13,356 nt of DNA from HGM04593 sp045631205 (GTDB lineage Bacteria > Bacteroidota > Bacteroidia > Bacteroidales > Bacteroidaceae). The stretch lies in contig JAZQUI010000018.1 of NCBI GenBank assembly GCA_045631205.1, positions 1 to 13,356 on the forward strand, read 5' to 3'. Made by a program: the position numbers and the translations under genes. The notes beneath the pieces are model-generated. The model was not told the origin of the DNA. It ran no database searches and was given only the letters and a program-made list of their open reading frames with translations. Shown here one piece after another: positions 13,169 through 13,356 of the stretch; the stretch's first letter is position 1; each line of letters starts with the position of its first letter.

Positions 13169-13356
13169 TTATACCCACAAAAAGAAATACTTGTTTTCGG
13201 TTCAGTAGCAAAAATGTGTGGGCACTCACCATATACGATACCAAACATTCTTGCTTTTGACTTCTCGGTGTTATTTGTCGGTTATTTTCTCATTGAAAAT
13301 ATATCTTTGACGTTCTTTGTCGCGCAAAGAACCAAACGCCCGGCACGCGAGTAAAA
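13169..13356. other. Non-coding right end, possibly part of an interspersed repeat
   Basis: The open frames here look unlike real genes: no recognisable protein and no start signal. Near the end lies a perfect inverted repeat, GTTCTTTG (13312-13319), loop TCGCG, CAAAGAAC (13325-13332), preceded by a TATCTTTG -7-like element (13302-13309) without a good -33. From memory, similar GTTCTTTG...CAAAGAACCAAA segments recur between genes in Bacteroidales genomes and yield spurious short proteins. No second copy is seen in this window. Confidence 0.35.

Noticed and set aside
705..13248. Long antisense open frames, for example 6888-7721, 9188-9703 and 12581-13081 on the minus strand
   Set aside because: They are shadows of well-supported plus-strand genes (apbE, rpsA, Spy-like), have no family resemblance and no promoters.
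1..13356. CRISPR array, insertion sequence, prophage, toxin-antitoxin or defence genes
   Set aside because: No regularly spaced repeats, transposase or integrase motifs, terminal inverted repeats with target duplications, or recognisable defence proteins were seen.

Overview
The window is a stretch of Bacteroidales-type chromosome, most likely from a gut or oral Bacteroides/Prevotella/Muribaculaceae relative. The clues are promoters of the Bacteroidetes TAnnTTTG (-7) type, genes that mostly lack Shine-Dalgarno sequences, a dockerin-containing surface protein with a T9SS-like C-terminal tail, DUF4199- and DUF6048-like proteins, and a six-domain ribosomal protein S1. I cannot name the genus from sequence alone.

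Layout. (1) 3-217, minus strand: an SRP RNA gene and tRNA-Thr(UGU) lie back to back behind one clear promoter. (2) 308-3850, plus: a large secreted multidomain protein (1099 aa: Ig-like domains, dockerin, cohesin-like domain, sorting-type C-terminus). It has a long structured leader before it and a strong terminator after it. (3) 3897-7742, plus: a DUF4199-like membrane protein, then a tight cluster with its own promoter: membrane-anchored GT2 glycosyltransferase, lipoprotein, outer-membrane-type protein and ApbE flavin transferase. The cluster ends in a perfect palindromic terminator shared with the convergent MarC-family gene. (4) 7762-8364, minus: the MarC-family membrane protein. (5) 8365-8725: AT-rich divergent intergenic region. 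(6) 8726-10583, plus: rpsA and its terminator. (7) 10630-11569, plus: ribonuclease Z. (8) 11629-13054, plus: an ECF sigma factor, a small single-pass membrane protein placed like an anti-sigma factor, and a Spy/CpxP-like periplasmic protein, together probably an envelope-stress unit. (9) 13055-13356: non-coding tail with a CRP/FNR-like palindrome, a hairpin and a repeat-like inverted repeat.

How the genes fit together. The SRP RNA, GT2, lipoprotein, outer-membrane protein, ApbE and sigma/Spy genes all concern protein export or the cell envelope. tRNA-Thr, rpsA and RNase Z serve translation and tRNA maturation. Most of this is conserved core genome. I see no phage, insertion sequence, CRISPR array, toxin-antitoxin pair or defence island, and no convincing undescribed multi-gene system. 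The observations most worth following are the dockerin-plus-cohesin-like surface protein with an attenuator-like leader and ribosomal-protein-like codon use, the SRP RNA whose apical loop is not GGAA and which abuts a tRNA, the sigma/membrane/Spy unit, and the palindromes at the right end.
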